This document shows positions 17,015 through 25,340 of a stretch of 64,000 nt of DNA, in pieces (the first letter of the stretch is position 1; every line of letters starts with the position of its first letter). A program made the translations under genes and the position numbers. This DNA comes from Candidatus Hydrogenedentota bacterium (GTDB lineage: Bacteria > Hydrogenedentota > Hydrogenedentia > Hydrogenedentales > SLHB01), in NCBI GenBank assembly GCA_020848835.1, contig JADLHJ010000033.1, positions 62,001 to 126,000 of the forward strand, written 5' to 3'. The notes beneath the pieces are model-generated. The model had not been told where the DNA came from and did not search any database. It saw nothing but the letters and a program-made list of their open reading frames with translations.

Positions 17015-18109
17015 CTACTCCGTCTGGAATAGGCCACCCGCTACCCAATCGTTCACGTCTGGCGCACTGTGATCAAAACCGCCGCTCAAACTGGACTGAT
17101 GGCCGCTGGCGGTATTGAGCTCGCCGCCACTCACGCTTGCCGCAATGCCACTGGCTGTGCACTGGTATCCGCCGCTGATGCTTGAATATGATCCACTCGC
17201 AATATTGCCCGTACCGGCGGTGATGCTGGAGACATTGCCGGTCGCCTGGCCAGTGTTGCCGCCGCTTACGCTGGACGAGACACCTTCCGCCACGTTCGTT
17301 GTACCGCCACTGATACTCGAATCAAGACCGGTCGCGGCGTTATGATCACCACCGCTCACGGCAGATGATTCTCCGCTGGCCGTGCCCAACCTCCCTCCGC
17401 TGACACTGGAATAGTCGCCTTTCGCCTGGTTCATGAATCCGCCGCTCACGCTTGATGATCCGGAAAGTGCCTGATTGCTATTTCCGCCGCTAACGGACGA
17501 AAACGATGCTTCGGCGGAATTGTTGATGCCGCCGCTTACGCTCGATCTTTTGCCCGCCGCGACATTGGACTGCCCGCCGCTGACGCTTGCGCAGTAGCCG
17601 GCACTGTCGTTCTGGAAGCCGCCGGTGACAACTGCGAAGGGCTCGTAGATATCGTTTTCTTGCCCAAACACCACGCCGCCTACATCGGTAAACGCGTGGT
17701 AAGGACCGACGATCAGGTTGTGCGAACCTGGCCGGAACAGTTCGGTGTCGCCTGGGTTTTCGTTGTATCCAACGATGAGATTTCCAAGACCGGTGGGTGT
17801 TGTGTTGGGAATTTGGGTACGTGTTTCGAGATCTACCGTGCCGTCGGTTGTGCTGCCGCTACCGCTGCGCACGTGAACGTTGCAATCCTCAAAAATGACG
17901 TGGGGACCTTTTACGCTATTGATCGTGCCTTCTTCCACGTGCATATAAGCGAGCTTCGCTTCTAATCCGGCGACGGTTTCTTCCAACGCTCTGACGCGCT
18001 GCTTCAGCGCTTTTTCGCTGCCTGCGGCGCGCGTGGGGATTGACGTGAACGCAATCGACATCGATACAGCCAAAACCAAAGTCAGTGCTGACCTTAGATT
18101 CGTAAGCAT
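17015..18109 (-). CDS. secreted SVSGG-repeat protein (YadA-head-like), shorter paralogue
   Basis: 364 residues with a signal peptide (about 1-28), a short heptad-rich coiled coil (about 30-58) and a conserved non-repeated region (60-155, including HNLIVGPYHAF). About 13 copies of a 15-residue unit of the form SSVSGGxxNxAxGxx then run to the end. The unit matches the left-handed parallel beta-roll of trimeric autotransporter heads. The usual C-terminal membrane anchor is missing: the chain stops at DWVAGGLFQTE. It may therefore be released, or held at the surface by another partner. Paralogous to the gene at 18421-19965 across its whole length. Confidence 0.65.
   Translation of the reverse strand: MLTNLRSALTLVLAVSMSIAFTSIPTRAAGSEKALKQRVRALEETVAGLEAKLAYMHVEEGTINSVKGPHVIFEDCNVHVRSGSGSTTDGTVDLETRTQIPNTTPTGLGNLIVGYNENPGDTELFRPGSHNLIVGPYHAFTDVGGVVFGQENDIYEPFAVVTGGFQNDSAGYCASVSGGQSNVAAGKRSSVSGGINNSAEASFSSVSGGNSNQALSGSSSVSGGFMNQAKGDYSSVSGGRLGTASGESSAVSGGDHNAATGLDSSISGGTTNVAEGVSSSVSGGNTGQATGNVSSITAGTGNIASGSYSSISGGYQCTASGIAASVSGGELNTASGHQSSLSGGFDHSAPDVNDWVAGGLFQTE
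17045..17635 (-). repeat. diverged 45-bp coding repeats, array 1
   Basis: About 13 tandem 45-base units encoding the 15-residue SVSGG motif. Units have drifted at the DNA level but keep the GG codons in register. Boundaries are approximate. Confidence 0.7.
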
Positions 18110-18420
18110 GGGGTTTTCTCCGTACTGGCATTTGTTGATTATAGTTGTAACAGAAACTCTGCGAGGGAAAGGAACCCTATGGCATCTCTGTTGTCGAATA
18201 ATACCGGCAAGCAGACCTTACAATACGCGCAATCTAGAAATCCGGCAATGGGGAAAACACGAAGATTGACGGCAAAAACGGGATATAGAGTTCAAATAGC
18301 GATTGTTCGCAAACTACAGCAACATTTAGTTGATGATTGCCTCAGGCGGACGGGAAGAGACAACCGATCTCGCGGCTGCTTCGTAGTTACTTGGTCGTGA
18401 ACGGTATGGCCAATTATCAC
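18110..18420. other. intergenic region between the two repeat-protein genes
   Basis: 311 bases with no supported gene. It should hold the promoter of the downstream repeat-protein gene (GGAG lies about 12 bases before its ATG) and the end of the upstream transcript. No strong hairpin seen. Confidence 0.45.
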
Positions 18421-19965
18421 TCAATTGTCTTGGAACAAGGCGCCTGCCACCCAATCGTCATTACCGGTAGCAGTGCCTTGCGTTCCGCCGCTTATGTTGG
18501 AATTGGTCCCGCTGGCGATATTCAAGCTGCCCCCGCTGACCGTCGCGTAGTACGAGGTGGCTTCATTCAGGACACCCCCGGCGACGCATGAATGCTCGCC
18601 GCTGGCGGTGTTTTCCTGCCCGCCCAGTACACTTGCGCGCACAGCGCTCGCGCGGTTCTCCCACCCGCCCGATATGCTCGCGCCCTCGCCGCTGGCAATA
18701 TTCTGATATCCGCCCAAGACGCTTGCAGATTTGCCCGTCGCCCTGTTGTTGTCCCCCCCGAGGATACTCGCGTATTGATTTTCGGCAACGTTGGAGACGC
18801 CGCCACTCACGCTCGACGATTCACCGAGTGCGTAGTTGACTGCCCCGCCAGTCACGCTGGCGTAATCGGCGTCGGCATTATTGCTAATGCCGCCGCTTGC
18901 GGATGCCGCGAATTCTGAAGCCTCGTTGTTGCGACCGCCACTCACGCTCGCAGACTCCCCGCTGGCGCGGTTGTGCTGCCCTCCGCTCACGCTTGCGAAT
19001 CGCGCTTCCGCCCTGTTTTCCCTGCCGCCGGTAATGCTGGAGCGAAGACCGCTGGCCTCGCTATCGAAGCCTCCGGTAATGCTAGATTGGTCACCGCTGG
19101 CTATGTTCTTGCTCCCCCCGGCCACGACGGAATATTGGCCATTGGCGACGTTCGAATTACCACCAACGACGCTCGCATAATTGCCGCCTGCGACGTTCAG
19201 ATATCCGCCTGTAACGCTGGCGTAGGATTTTGCAGCGATGTTCTGATATCCGCCCGCCACGCTGGCGTACTCGTCGCCCGCGAGGTTTCCCGCGCCCCCG
19301 CTAACGCTCGCGTAATTGCTGTCCGCGCTGTTCGCCTCGCCGCCGCCCACATTGGCGTAGTCGCCGCCAGCCGTGTTGTTGTAGCCGCCGTTCACGCTCG
19401 ATGCCGAGCCACTTGCCGTCCCTGCTTGTCCACCGCTGATACTTGCAACGAGACCGCTTGCCGTGTTCGTTGCGCCGCCAGTGACGCTGGCAAGCGGCGC
19501 GGTGACACGGTTCTCTTCTCCGAACACAACGCCCGCCACACTCGAAAACGTATGGCCTGGGCCGACGACAAGATTGTGCGAACCGTCGCGGTTTGCGGTG
19601 CCGCCGAAGATGGCCTGTTCGTTGTAACCGATGATGACATTGCCCAATCCGTCTGGTTCTTCGCCGGTGAGTTGGCCCGTTGACAATTCGATCGTGCCGT
19701 CCACGGAATTCCCGCTGCCGCTGCGCACGTGAAGGTTTACGCCCTCGAAAATAATGTGTGGTCCCGCGAGCCCGTTGAGCGTGCCGTTTGCCACGCTCAC
19801 GTGCTCCAGTTTCGCTTCAAGCGCGGCGACCGCGCCTTCCAGGTCCTTAACGCGTTTTTTCAGGGCTTTCTCGCCGCTTGCCGCGCGGGACGGCATGCTG
19901 GAAAGTGCTAGTGCGATTAACAGCCCGATAGCTATGCACACAATAGATCGAAGTGAGGAATACAT
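18421..19965 (-). CDS. secreted SVSGG-repeat protein (YadA-head-like), longer paralogue
   Basis: 514 residues with the same plan as its neighbour: signal peptide, EKALKKRVKDLEGAV-type coiled coil, a conserved module containing HIIFEGVNLHVRSGSG and HNLVVGPGHTF, then about 23 units of 15 residues and a nearly identical end (DWVAGALFQDN). The extra ten or so repeats account for the length difference, as expected from repeat expansion. GGAGG precedes the ATG. No membrane anchor, LPXTG or PEP-CTERM signal is visible. An adhesin-like or surface-layer role is an inference from the fold. Confidence 0.65.
   Translation of the reverse strand: MYSSLRSIVCIAIGLLIALALSSMPSRAASGEKALKKRVKDLEGAVAALEAKLEHVSVANGTLNGLAGPHIIFEGVNLHVRSGSGNSVDGTIELSTGQLTGEEPDGLGNVIIGYNEQAIFGGTANRDGSHNLVVGPGHTFSSVAGVVFGEENRVTAPLASVTGGATNTASGLVASISGGQAGTASGSASSVNGGYNNTAGGDYANVGGGEANSADSNYASVSGGAGNLAGDEYASVAGGYQNIAAKSYASVTGGYLNVAGGNYASVVGGNSNVANGQYSVVAGGSKNIASGDQSSITGGFDSEASGLRSSITGGRENRAEARFASVSGGQHNRASGESASVSGGRNNEASEFAASASGGISNNADADYASVTGGAVNYALGESSSVSGGVSNVAENQYASILGGDNNRATGKSASVLGGYQNIASGEGASISGGWENRASAVRASVLGGQENTASGEHSCVAGGVLNEATSYYATVSGGSLNIASGTNSNISGGTQGTATGNDDWVAGALFQDN
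18450..19495 (-). repeat. diverged 45-bp coding repeats, array 2
   Basis: About 23 tandem 45-base units encoding variants of ASVSGGYxNxAxGxY. Because this is coding sequence with drifted units and no unique spacers, it is not a CRISPR array. Boundaries are approximate. Confidence 0.7.
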
Positions 19966-20084
19966 CGATTTGCCTCCGAAGGAGTTATGTCAACCGATAC
20001 TGGCGCGCCTTCGCCCAAGTGCGCAGGTTCACAGTAGCCTTGCGCAACTAGAATACGTCGAAGGCGCAGTACAGGCAAGGGTTT

Positions 20085-20774
20085 TCAGAACAAGTCGAGC
20101 GTATGAACGAGAGTGGAATAAACACCAACCATCAAGAAGATTGTGCCGGCGATGTAGCGGGCGTAGCGTTCGACCTGGCCCACGCGGGCGAAGACGGTGG
20201 TGAGGCGGTTTGCGGAGATTGCGATGATGAGGCTGAACACCATAACGGGCAACGCGACGCCGATGGCGTAGAGCAGCGGCAGCATGAGGCTGGATTGTTT
20301 TTCAATCGAAAGCGGTATCAGGCGAATGAAGAACCAGGCAGCAGTGGTCGGGCAGAACGACATTCCGAATACGATGCCAAGCAATGCAGCGACGTAAAAT
20401 CCGCCGGTGTTCGCGCGGGATTGTGCCCAGGCTTTCATGCGACCGGAGCTGATTTGCACGTCGATCAATTCAAGTAAGAACAAAGCGCAAATGATCAGTA
20501 ACGGTCCGACCAGTCTGATCATGTAGTTTTGCAGGAAAAAAGAAACGGACGTGATGGAGAGGAGACTCTCCACGAGCGCCATCGCGAGGAGAACATATGC
20601 CGCGGCTTGACCGACGATGTAACACGCGCAAGATAGAAACACGAAGCGCAGGCTGTCTACGCGGCGGGCAAGAAATGAAATCGCGGCGATATTCGTTGCG
20701 AGCAGGCAGGGACTGATCGAAGTCATGAAGCCGTACCAGAAGGCTTCCGTTACGGCGATGGTCCAGTCACTCAC
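20085..20774 (-). CDS. arsG: ArsG-family permease (CcdA/DsbD-like six-helix membrane protein)
   Basis: 229 residues, about six membrane helices. The N-terminal SISPCLLATNIAAISF stretch and the later GMSFCPTTAAWFF stretch each hold a conserved Cys-Pro, the pairing seen in CcdA/DsbD transmembrane domains and in the related ArsG family linked to aromatic-arsenical efflux. The GTG start overlaps the arsF stop (GTGA), so the two are co-translated. The genetic partner is a thioredoxin-like ArsF, so the pair may instead pass reducing equivalents across the membrane. The substrate cannot be told from sequence. Confidence 0.7.
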   Translation of the reverse strand: MSDWTIAVTEAFWYGFMTSISPCLLATNIAAISFLARRVDSLRFVFLSCACYIVGQAAAYVLLAMALVESLLSITSVSFFLQNYMIRLVGPLLIICALFLLELIDVQISSGRMKAWAQSRANTGGFYVAALLGIVFGMSFCPTTAAWFFIRLIPLSIEKQSSLMLPLLYAIGVALPVMVFSLIIAISANRLTTVFARVGQVERYARYIAGTIFLMVGVYSTLVHTLDLF

Positions 20775-21250
20775 GCGGCTGCGTCCAATTCGGCGCGAAT
20801 TTCTTTGGTGATGAAATCGACAAATGCCTTTTTGTCGCTTACATAGTCCCAGATGCGGACGAGATTCTTGAAGCGCGTTTGTTTGCGATCAGCGACGCGT
20901 GACAACACGATGGTCTTCGCGAAAATTTGATATTCGTCGATGTAGTGCGAATTGCGCGGCTCGTCAACGTCGATCGCGCACCAGACGATTTCACCGGATT
21001 TGAGTTCGTTCGCGAAATTCGCTTCGAGCGCTGCGCGCGTGTAGAGCGGGATTTGTTCGCAGGTGGTGCATTCTTTTCCTTCGGAAAAGAAGTAGACGAC
21101 GAGTTTGGTGGCGGATGTAAGTTGCGCGGCGCTGGCGAATTTTGGATCTGCGATTGCTCGGCGCGCATTGACTTCCTTGATCGCCATGTATGCGAGGCTG
21201 CCGATGGCGAAGAGGAGCAGGAGATTGCGGATTATTTTTTTGGCGTTCAT
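20771..21250 (-). CDS. arsF: ArsF-family membrane-anchored thioredoxin-fold protein
   Basis: 159 residues. One N-terminal helix (about 7-24) anchors a thioredoxin-like domain with the FSEGKECTTCEQIP motif; the CxxC cysteines are C61 and C64. The family is named for a nitrophenyl-arsenical reductase subunit in Shewanella and is commonly found beside arsG. In this window there is no arsR, arsC or arsB, so a general thiol-redox function is as plausible as arsenic handling. Confidence 0.7.
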   Translation of the reverse strand: MNAKKIIRNLLLLFAIGSLAYMAIKEVNARRAIADPKFASAAQLTSATKLVVYFFSEGKECTTCEQIPLYTRAALEANFANELKSGEIVWCAIDVDEPRNSHYIDEYQIFAKTIVLSRVADRKQTRFKNLVRIWDYVSDKKAFVDFITKEIRAELDAAA

Positions 21251-21289
21251 GGTACGGCGGCAATTTTAAAGTAGGATCTTCGGGACTTT

Positions 21290-21359
21290 GTGCTCGTGCT
21301 CCTGCTCGTCATTCGTAATCGATTCTCGAACCACGAGTACGATGACGACGCACGAGCAC
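21290..21359. repeat. long imperfect hairpin repeat
   Basis: GTGCTCGTGC (21290-21299) pairs with GCACGAGCAC (21350-21359), with further pairing inside (CGTCAT with ATGACG). It fills the 141-base gap between the small thioredoxin gene and arsF. The CTCGTGCTCG-rich character suggests a dispersed palindromic element and not a local regulator. Confidence 0.5.
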
Positions 21360-21391
21360 GCGCACGACGCGATTAGCACATACTAGAACTA

Positions 21392-21622
21392 CTAAATTAT
21401 CTGTTTGAGTTCCGCGACCGAGGGCACGCGGCCGACGATCTTGACTTCGCCATCAACGACAAGGGCCGGTGTGCTCGCGACGTCGAAAGACAGTATCCGG
21501 TCGATTTGCGTTACTTTTTCCATCTCGAATTCGACGTTCATTTCGGTGGCGGCCTGCTTCGTGAGTTCGGCCAGGCGGTTGCACGAGGGGCAGCCGGTGC
21601 CCAGGATTTGCAGCTTTTTCAT
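21392..21622 (-). CDS. small thioredoxin-like redox protein
   Basis: 76 residues with C11-P-S-C14 in GTGCPSCNRL, the mark of the compact glutaredoxin-like thioredoxins (MTH895 type) often paired with ArsG/CcdA proteins. The STPALVVDGEV cis-Pro segment is intact. GGAG lies upstream of the ATG. It probably supplies electrons from the cytoplasm to the membrane partner encoded downstream. It is divergent from the HTH gene at 21728. Confidence 0.75.
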   Translation of the reverse strand: MKKLQILGTGCPSCNRLAELTKQAATEMNVEFEMEKVTQIDRILSFDVASTPALVVDGEVKIVGRVPSVAELKQII

Positions 21623-21670
21623 GTACTACTCCACTTCACGCCGCGGTCCCGTTGGGCGGCGCATGGAACA

Positions 21671-21713
21671 TTTTAACTTCGCGGGTATGTTAAGCTGTCG
21701 TCCCCTGTTTAAC
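21671..21713. promoter_or_regulatory. GTTAA/TTTAAC motifs in the divergent thioredoxin-HTH spacer
   Basis: GTTAA at 21689-21693 and TTTAAC at 21708-21713 form an inverted pair, and TTTTAAC occurs again at 21671-21677. They lie in the 105-base space between divergent genes where an autoregulator would bind. The motifs are short and may be chance. Confidence 0.25.
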
Positions 21714-21727
21714 AAGGAGATTGGGCC

Positions 21728-21958
21728 ATGGATTCCGAGATCCTGACCATTGAGGAGGCCGCGGAGATGTTAAAGGTCTCGCACGAGGTCATGCTCAATT
21801 TACTGCTGACGAGTGAAATTCCCGGGCGCAACATCGGCGGTACGTGGCGGACGACCAAGCGGGCACTCGTGAGTTTTGTGGACGGGGTGCCGCTGCAGAT
21901 GGCGTGTTGCCCGGGCGATATGTGTTGCACCAGCGGCGCGGGGCGGGGATGTTGTTAA
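21728..21958 (+). CDS. excisionase/MerR-like HTH protein with a six-cysteine tail
   Basis: 76 residues. Residues 5-52 match the excisionase-type winged HTH (LTIEEAAEMLKVSHEVMLNLL then GTWRTTKRAL). The tail has three Cys-Cys pairs at 60-61, 66-67 and 75-76. AAGGAG precedes the ATG. The domain usually binds DNA in recombination or as a small regulator. Here it faces a thiol-redox/ArsFG operon, and a tail of vicinal thiols is what an arsenite, mercury or other soft-metal sensor would need. That role is inferred. Confidence 0.6.
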   Translation: MDSEILTIEEAAEMLKVSHEVMLNLLLTSEIPGRNIGGTWRTTKRALVSFVDGVPLQMACCPGDMCCTSGAGRGCC

Positions 21959-21993
21959 CGCAGTCGCGTATGAATTTTCCGCAGTAACCACTC

Positions 21994-23319
21994 ATGTCTA
22001 CTCCCAACAAGACCGGTTTGGCTGGCCCTGCGATCGCCATCGCGGTGATTGTCGTTTGTTTTCTAGGCTACCAACTTTTTTTTGCGCCTTCGGCACCAAC
22101 GACACTAACAAAACCAACAACTCCCGAACCAACATCAACGGTTGCACCATCACCAGTTGCGGAAACGCCCAAGCCCGTCCCGACTGAAGCGCCAGCCAAT
22201 GTGAGTTCTGCCGACGTGCCGGTGGCGAAAACCTGGCCGACCTATCATGGCGGGGCCGATCTCTGCGGATACTCCGATCTGCAACTGCCGGACAAGTTGG
22301 AAGTGCTCTGGCAATACGTGGCGGAAGGTGACATTCGCCAGGCGGTCGTCGGCGATGCAGAAAATTTGTACTTCGCATCCTCGGATGGCTTGGCCGTCTC
22401 GCTGGATTTCACGGGAAAGGAACGTTGGAAGAAGACGATTGCGCGCACATCGGCGGAAGGCGAGGCGCCTGCCGTGGAGCGAATCAATGCGCCGGTGTCG
22501 GTGTTCCGTTCCACGGTATTTGTTGGATCGCAGAGCGGTACGGTGTACGCGTTGAATGCGCAGGACGGTGAAACAAAGTGGACCTTTAGTGTTGGCGGCG
22601 AAGTGCTGGGTGCGATGAACGTGTACGAACCCAGCGATCCCGGTGCGCCCGCTTTGGTGTACGCGATCGAGCGCGAGCATGGTGTGTTGCATGCGGTGCG
22701 GCTCGATAACGGCGCGAAGGTTTGGCAAACGGACCCCATTGCACGCACGGATGGATCGATGGCTGTGGCAAACGGCGTCGTTGCCTACGGCAGTTGCGAT
22801 TTTGCATTGCACGCGTATGGCGCGCCGCAAGGCACGCGCGGGCAAGTGATTGCGTTGTGCAGCGACTGCCAGGTCGCAAGCGGTCCTGCGATCGTTGGTG
22901 ATGAAGTATACTCCGGCAGCCGCAGCGGGCATTTCTATCGCGCGGATATGAAGACCGGCGCGATTGTTTGGATGAACAAGGAGTGCGTGAAAGAGATTTT
23001 TACCACGCCTGCGCTCGCGAAGGATGTTGTTGTATTCGGCTCCGAAGATGGGTTCGTGTATTGCCTCGATCGTGCGACGGGCAAGCAACGCTGGAAGTTT
23101 GAAGCAGGCGGTCTCCCGACATCGCCAATTATTGCATCGGGCAAAGTAATCTTCGGGACCGATGGAAAACTGATCATGCTCGCGCTCGATTCAGGCACGG
23201 AGATCTGGCGTTACGAAGTCAGCGATGGCATCGCGTCGCCATCGATCATCAACGGCATGGTTGTGGTGGGCAGCGAAGATGGGACTGTGATCGCGTTTGG
23301 CGCAAAACCCGCCGCGTGA
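21994..23319 (+). CDS. PQQ-like beta-propeller, membrane-anchored or secreted
   Basis: 441 residues: an N-terminal hydrophobic segment (about 8-28), a Pro/Thr-rich linker to about residue 75, then a BamB-like propeller with GKERWKKT, DGETKWTFS, TGKQRWKFE and SGTEIWRYE turns. Several cysteines occur in surface loops (for example LCSDCQ). It lacks catalytic quinoprotein residues as far as I can see. BamB proper is a lipoprotein; this one has no lipobox, so BamB identity is doubtful. Confidence 0.65.
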   Translation: MSTPNKTGLAGPAIAIAVIVVCFLGYQLFFAPSAPTTLTKPTTPEPTSTVAPSPVAETPKPVPTEAPANVSSADVPVAKTWPTYHGGADLCGYSDLQLPDKLEVLWQYVAEGDIRQAVVGDAENLYFASSDGLAVSLDFTGKERWKKTIARTSAEGEAPAVERINAPVSVFRSTVFVGSQSGTVYALNAQDGETKWTFSVGGEVLGAMNVYEPSDPGAPALVYAIEREHGVLHAVRLDNGAKVWQTDPIARTDGSMAVANGVVAYGSCDFALHAYGAPQGTRGQVIALCSDCQVASGPAIVGDEVYSGSRSGHFYRADMKTGAIVWMNKECVKEIFTTPALAKDVVVFGSEDGFVYCLDRATGKQRWKFEAGGLPTSPIIASGKVIFGTDGKLIMLALDSGTEIWRYEVSDGIASPSIINGMVVVGSEDGTVIAFGAKPAA

Positions 23320-23329
23320 GGTCGCGCGT

Positions 23330-23791
23330 ATGATGAGCAAATTCAAAGTCATGCATTCCTGCGGGCACGAAGTGGCCCACGCCTTTGCAGGGCCGGAGCC
23401 AGCGCGACGTCAGCGCGAGGAATGGCTCGGCAAACGCCCTTGCCAAGTCTGTTGGCGCAATGAGCAGGCAGGCGCGGCGATGGCGCAAAGTCAGGAATGG
23501 AACCTGCCACCGCTCGAAGGCAGCGAAGAAGACAAGGCCTGGGCGCAGGTCATCCGTGCGAAAGCAATCGCGCACAACCGCGACTATCACAAGAAACTGA
23601 CAAGCAGTAAAGGGCTGAATCAAGACGAAGAACTCCGTGCGGCAATCGTGTCCGCTGCGGATGCCGCGCTACACGAAGTAGAAGGCCAGGTAGAAGCGAA
23701 GTGGTGGATTGAGCACCGTTTCGATGCGCTGAATTATATTCGGGAGAAGACCGCGAAGGCGATTGCACCGATCATGGGCGTTGAAGAGTAA
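23330..23791 (+). CDS. small zinc-ribbon-like protein of unknown function
   Basis: 153 residues from the ATG at 23330; an upstream start at 23297 lies inside the previous gene. Cysteines occur as HSCGHE near the start and PCQVCW at about residues 37-42, a CxH...CxxC layout that could bind zinc. The rest is helical and charged, including an AxxEVEGQVEAKWWIEHRFDAL-like region at about 118-138. No function is assigned. It lies 10 bases after the propeller gene and may be in the same transcript. Confidence 0.5.
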   Translation: MMSKFKVMHSCGHEVAHAFAGPEPARRQREEWLGKRPCQVCWRNEQAGAAMAQSQEWNLPPLEGSEEDKAWAQVIRAKAIAHNRDYHKKLTSSKGLNQDEELRAAIVSAADAALHEVEGQVEAKWWIEHRFDALNYIREKTAKAIAPIMGVEE

Positions 23792-23870
23792 GCGGGCCCA
23801 CTTGCCCAATAGCCGATTTTATCCTATAGTAGAGCTTGTCCTATAGCTGCAACCTTGGTTCCTATTGGCC

Positions 23871-24257
23871 ATGAACTTCAACGAATGCGCTTGTTCAGGA
23901 AGTACCCTCGACCGTTTTGTGCGGCCGTCGGTCATGGCTGTGTTGGCGCGGAACCCCGGGGGGTTGCATGGGTACCTCCTCGCACAGCAGTTGCGGGAAG
24001 TTGCCATCTTTGCGGATTGTTCACCGGATACGACCGGGCTTTACCGCGTGCTGAAGGCCATGGAGCTGGAGGGTTACCTGAGCTCGGATTGGGACGTGGA
24101 GGGCAGCGGGCCTGCACGGCGGGTGTACGCACTGACCGAATCTGGGTTGGGCTGTCTGCGGCAATGGGCGGGTACTTTGGAGCGTTATGCGCAGAATCTC
24201 GGGCAGACGCTCGAATATATCGAGCAGAGTCTGAACAAGGATTCGGCTACGGTTTAG
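23871..24257 (+). CDS. PadR-family transcriptional regulator
   Basis: 128 residues from the ATG at 23871 (a TTG at 23865 is in frame). A CAC motif (C6 and C8) precedes the winged-helix domain, which has the PadR hallmark LHGYLLAQQL, the GLYRVLKAMELEGYL recognition region and the RVYALTESG wing. The dimerisation helix is short, as in PadR-s1 proteins. The cysteines may sense redox state or metal. It is the first gene of a plus-strand cluster that ends in a metal-chaperone GTPase. Confidence 0.8.
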   Translation: MNFNECACSGSTLDRFVRPSVMAVLARNPGGLHGYLLAQQLREVAIFADCSPDTTGLYRVLKAMELEGYLSSDWDVEGSGPARRVYALTESGLGCLRQWAGTLERYAQNLGQTLEYIEQSLNKDSATV

Positions 24258-24329
24258 AATAATGCAGACTGCGCGCCAGGGCTGTCGCGCGCTAATCAAT
24301 GAACAACGTATATACACGGAGTGGGAACC

Positions 24330-25310
24330 ATGAAACGAAGAGGCTTTACGTTAATCGAACTGCTGGTGGTGATCGCGATCATTGCGATACTCGCGGCGAT
24401 CTTGTTGCCGGCCCTGGCGCGGGCCCGCGAAGCGGCACGGCGCGCGGCTTGCCAGAACAACCTCAAGCAGATGGGAATCGTTTTTAAAATGTACTCGGGC
24501 GAATCGCGCGATCGGTATCCCCAGATTCACGGCGATCAGCCCTGGGGCAATTCGCTGCCGGCAAGTTGCGAGAACGGTCAGAACCGCGCGAGCCTTGCAC
24601 CCAAAGGCGCAGCCATCTATCCGGAATATCTTTCGGATTGGAACGTGCTGATTTGCCCGTCCGATCCGACTGCGGGGGATGAAGGCGTTATGGTGGCGAC
24701 CAGCGCCGCCGGTCAGTCATGTCCCTATGAAGGACAAGCATCGCGGCCGGATGCGAGCTATCTCTACTTTGGCTATCTCATCGACAAAGTCGCTGAAGGC
24801 GACCCGACCATTAATGTGGCGACATTTGGACTACCCGCCGCAAGCGTGTCCAGTCAGATGGCGTATATCATGGGCGTCATGTCAAACTTTCCCTCGTTCG
24901 GCTTCAATGGTCCGCTGGGCGATTTCGATGGTTCCAACGACGGACCGTTGAATGATGACATCGAAGATGGCGGGATCCACGCGCTGCTGAGCGGCGTGTC
25001 CACTCCGTCCGGCGCAGCAATCGGAAACGGTGGAAGTACGGTCGTCTACAGGCTTCGTGAAGGCATCGAGCGCTTTCTGATCACCGACATCAACAACCCC
25101 GCGTCATCCGCCGCGGGGCAATCGACCGTGCCTGTAATGTGGGATGTTGTAACGACAACGACCTCGGAGTCCGCGCAGTTCAATCACATCCCCGGTGGCG
25201 CCAATACGCTTTATATGGATGGCCACGTGGAGTTCAAGAAGTATCCGGGCAACTTTCCGGCGGCGGAGACTTTCGCCACGCTTGGGGCATTGTTCGATCT
25301 CGGAGCCTAA
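24330..25310 (+). CDS. DUF1559-type pseudopilin (prepilin cleavage motif, DG-rich tail)
   Basis: 326 residues from the ATG at 24330, with CGGAG upstream. The N-terminus is a textbook type IV/type II prepilin: [20 protein letters not shown], with peptidase cleavage expected after the Gly and methylation of the following Phe. The C-terminal [19 protein letters not shown] segment is the H-x9-DG motif of the DUF1559 proteins abundant in Planctomycetes, Lentisphaerae and relatives. Function of the family is unknown. It stands 72 bases after padR and 30 before the radical SAM gene. Confidence 0.85.
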   Translation: MKRRGFTLIELLVVIAIIAILAAILLPALARAREAARRAACQNNLKQMGIVFKMYSGESRDRYPQIHGDQPWGNSLPASCENGQNRASLAPKGAAIYPEYLSDWNVLICPSDPTAGDEGVMVATSAAGQSCPYEGQASRPDASYLYFGYLIDKVAEGDPTINVATFGLPAASVSSQMAYIMGVMSNFPSFGFNGPLGDFDGSNDGPLNDDIEDGGIHALLSGVSTPSGAAIGNGGSTVVYRLREGIERFLITDINNPASSAAGQSTVPVMWDVVTTTTSESAQFNHIPGGANTLYMDGHVEFKKYPGNFPAAETFATLGALFDLGA

Positions 25311-25340
25311 CGGTTTCGTGGCTTAAGCGGAGACGCGTAG

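Noticed and set aside
17045-19495. Regularly spaced repeats that could suggest CRISPR
   Set aside because: Units are contiguous 45-bp coding repeats without unique spacers, lie in two signal-peptide genes, and no cas gene is present.
20085-21958. Canonical arsenic-resistance operon
   Set aside because: No arsR, arsC, arsB or acr3 is present. ArsF/ArsG names follow family resemblance only.
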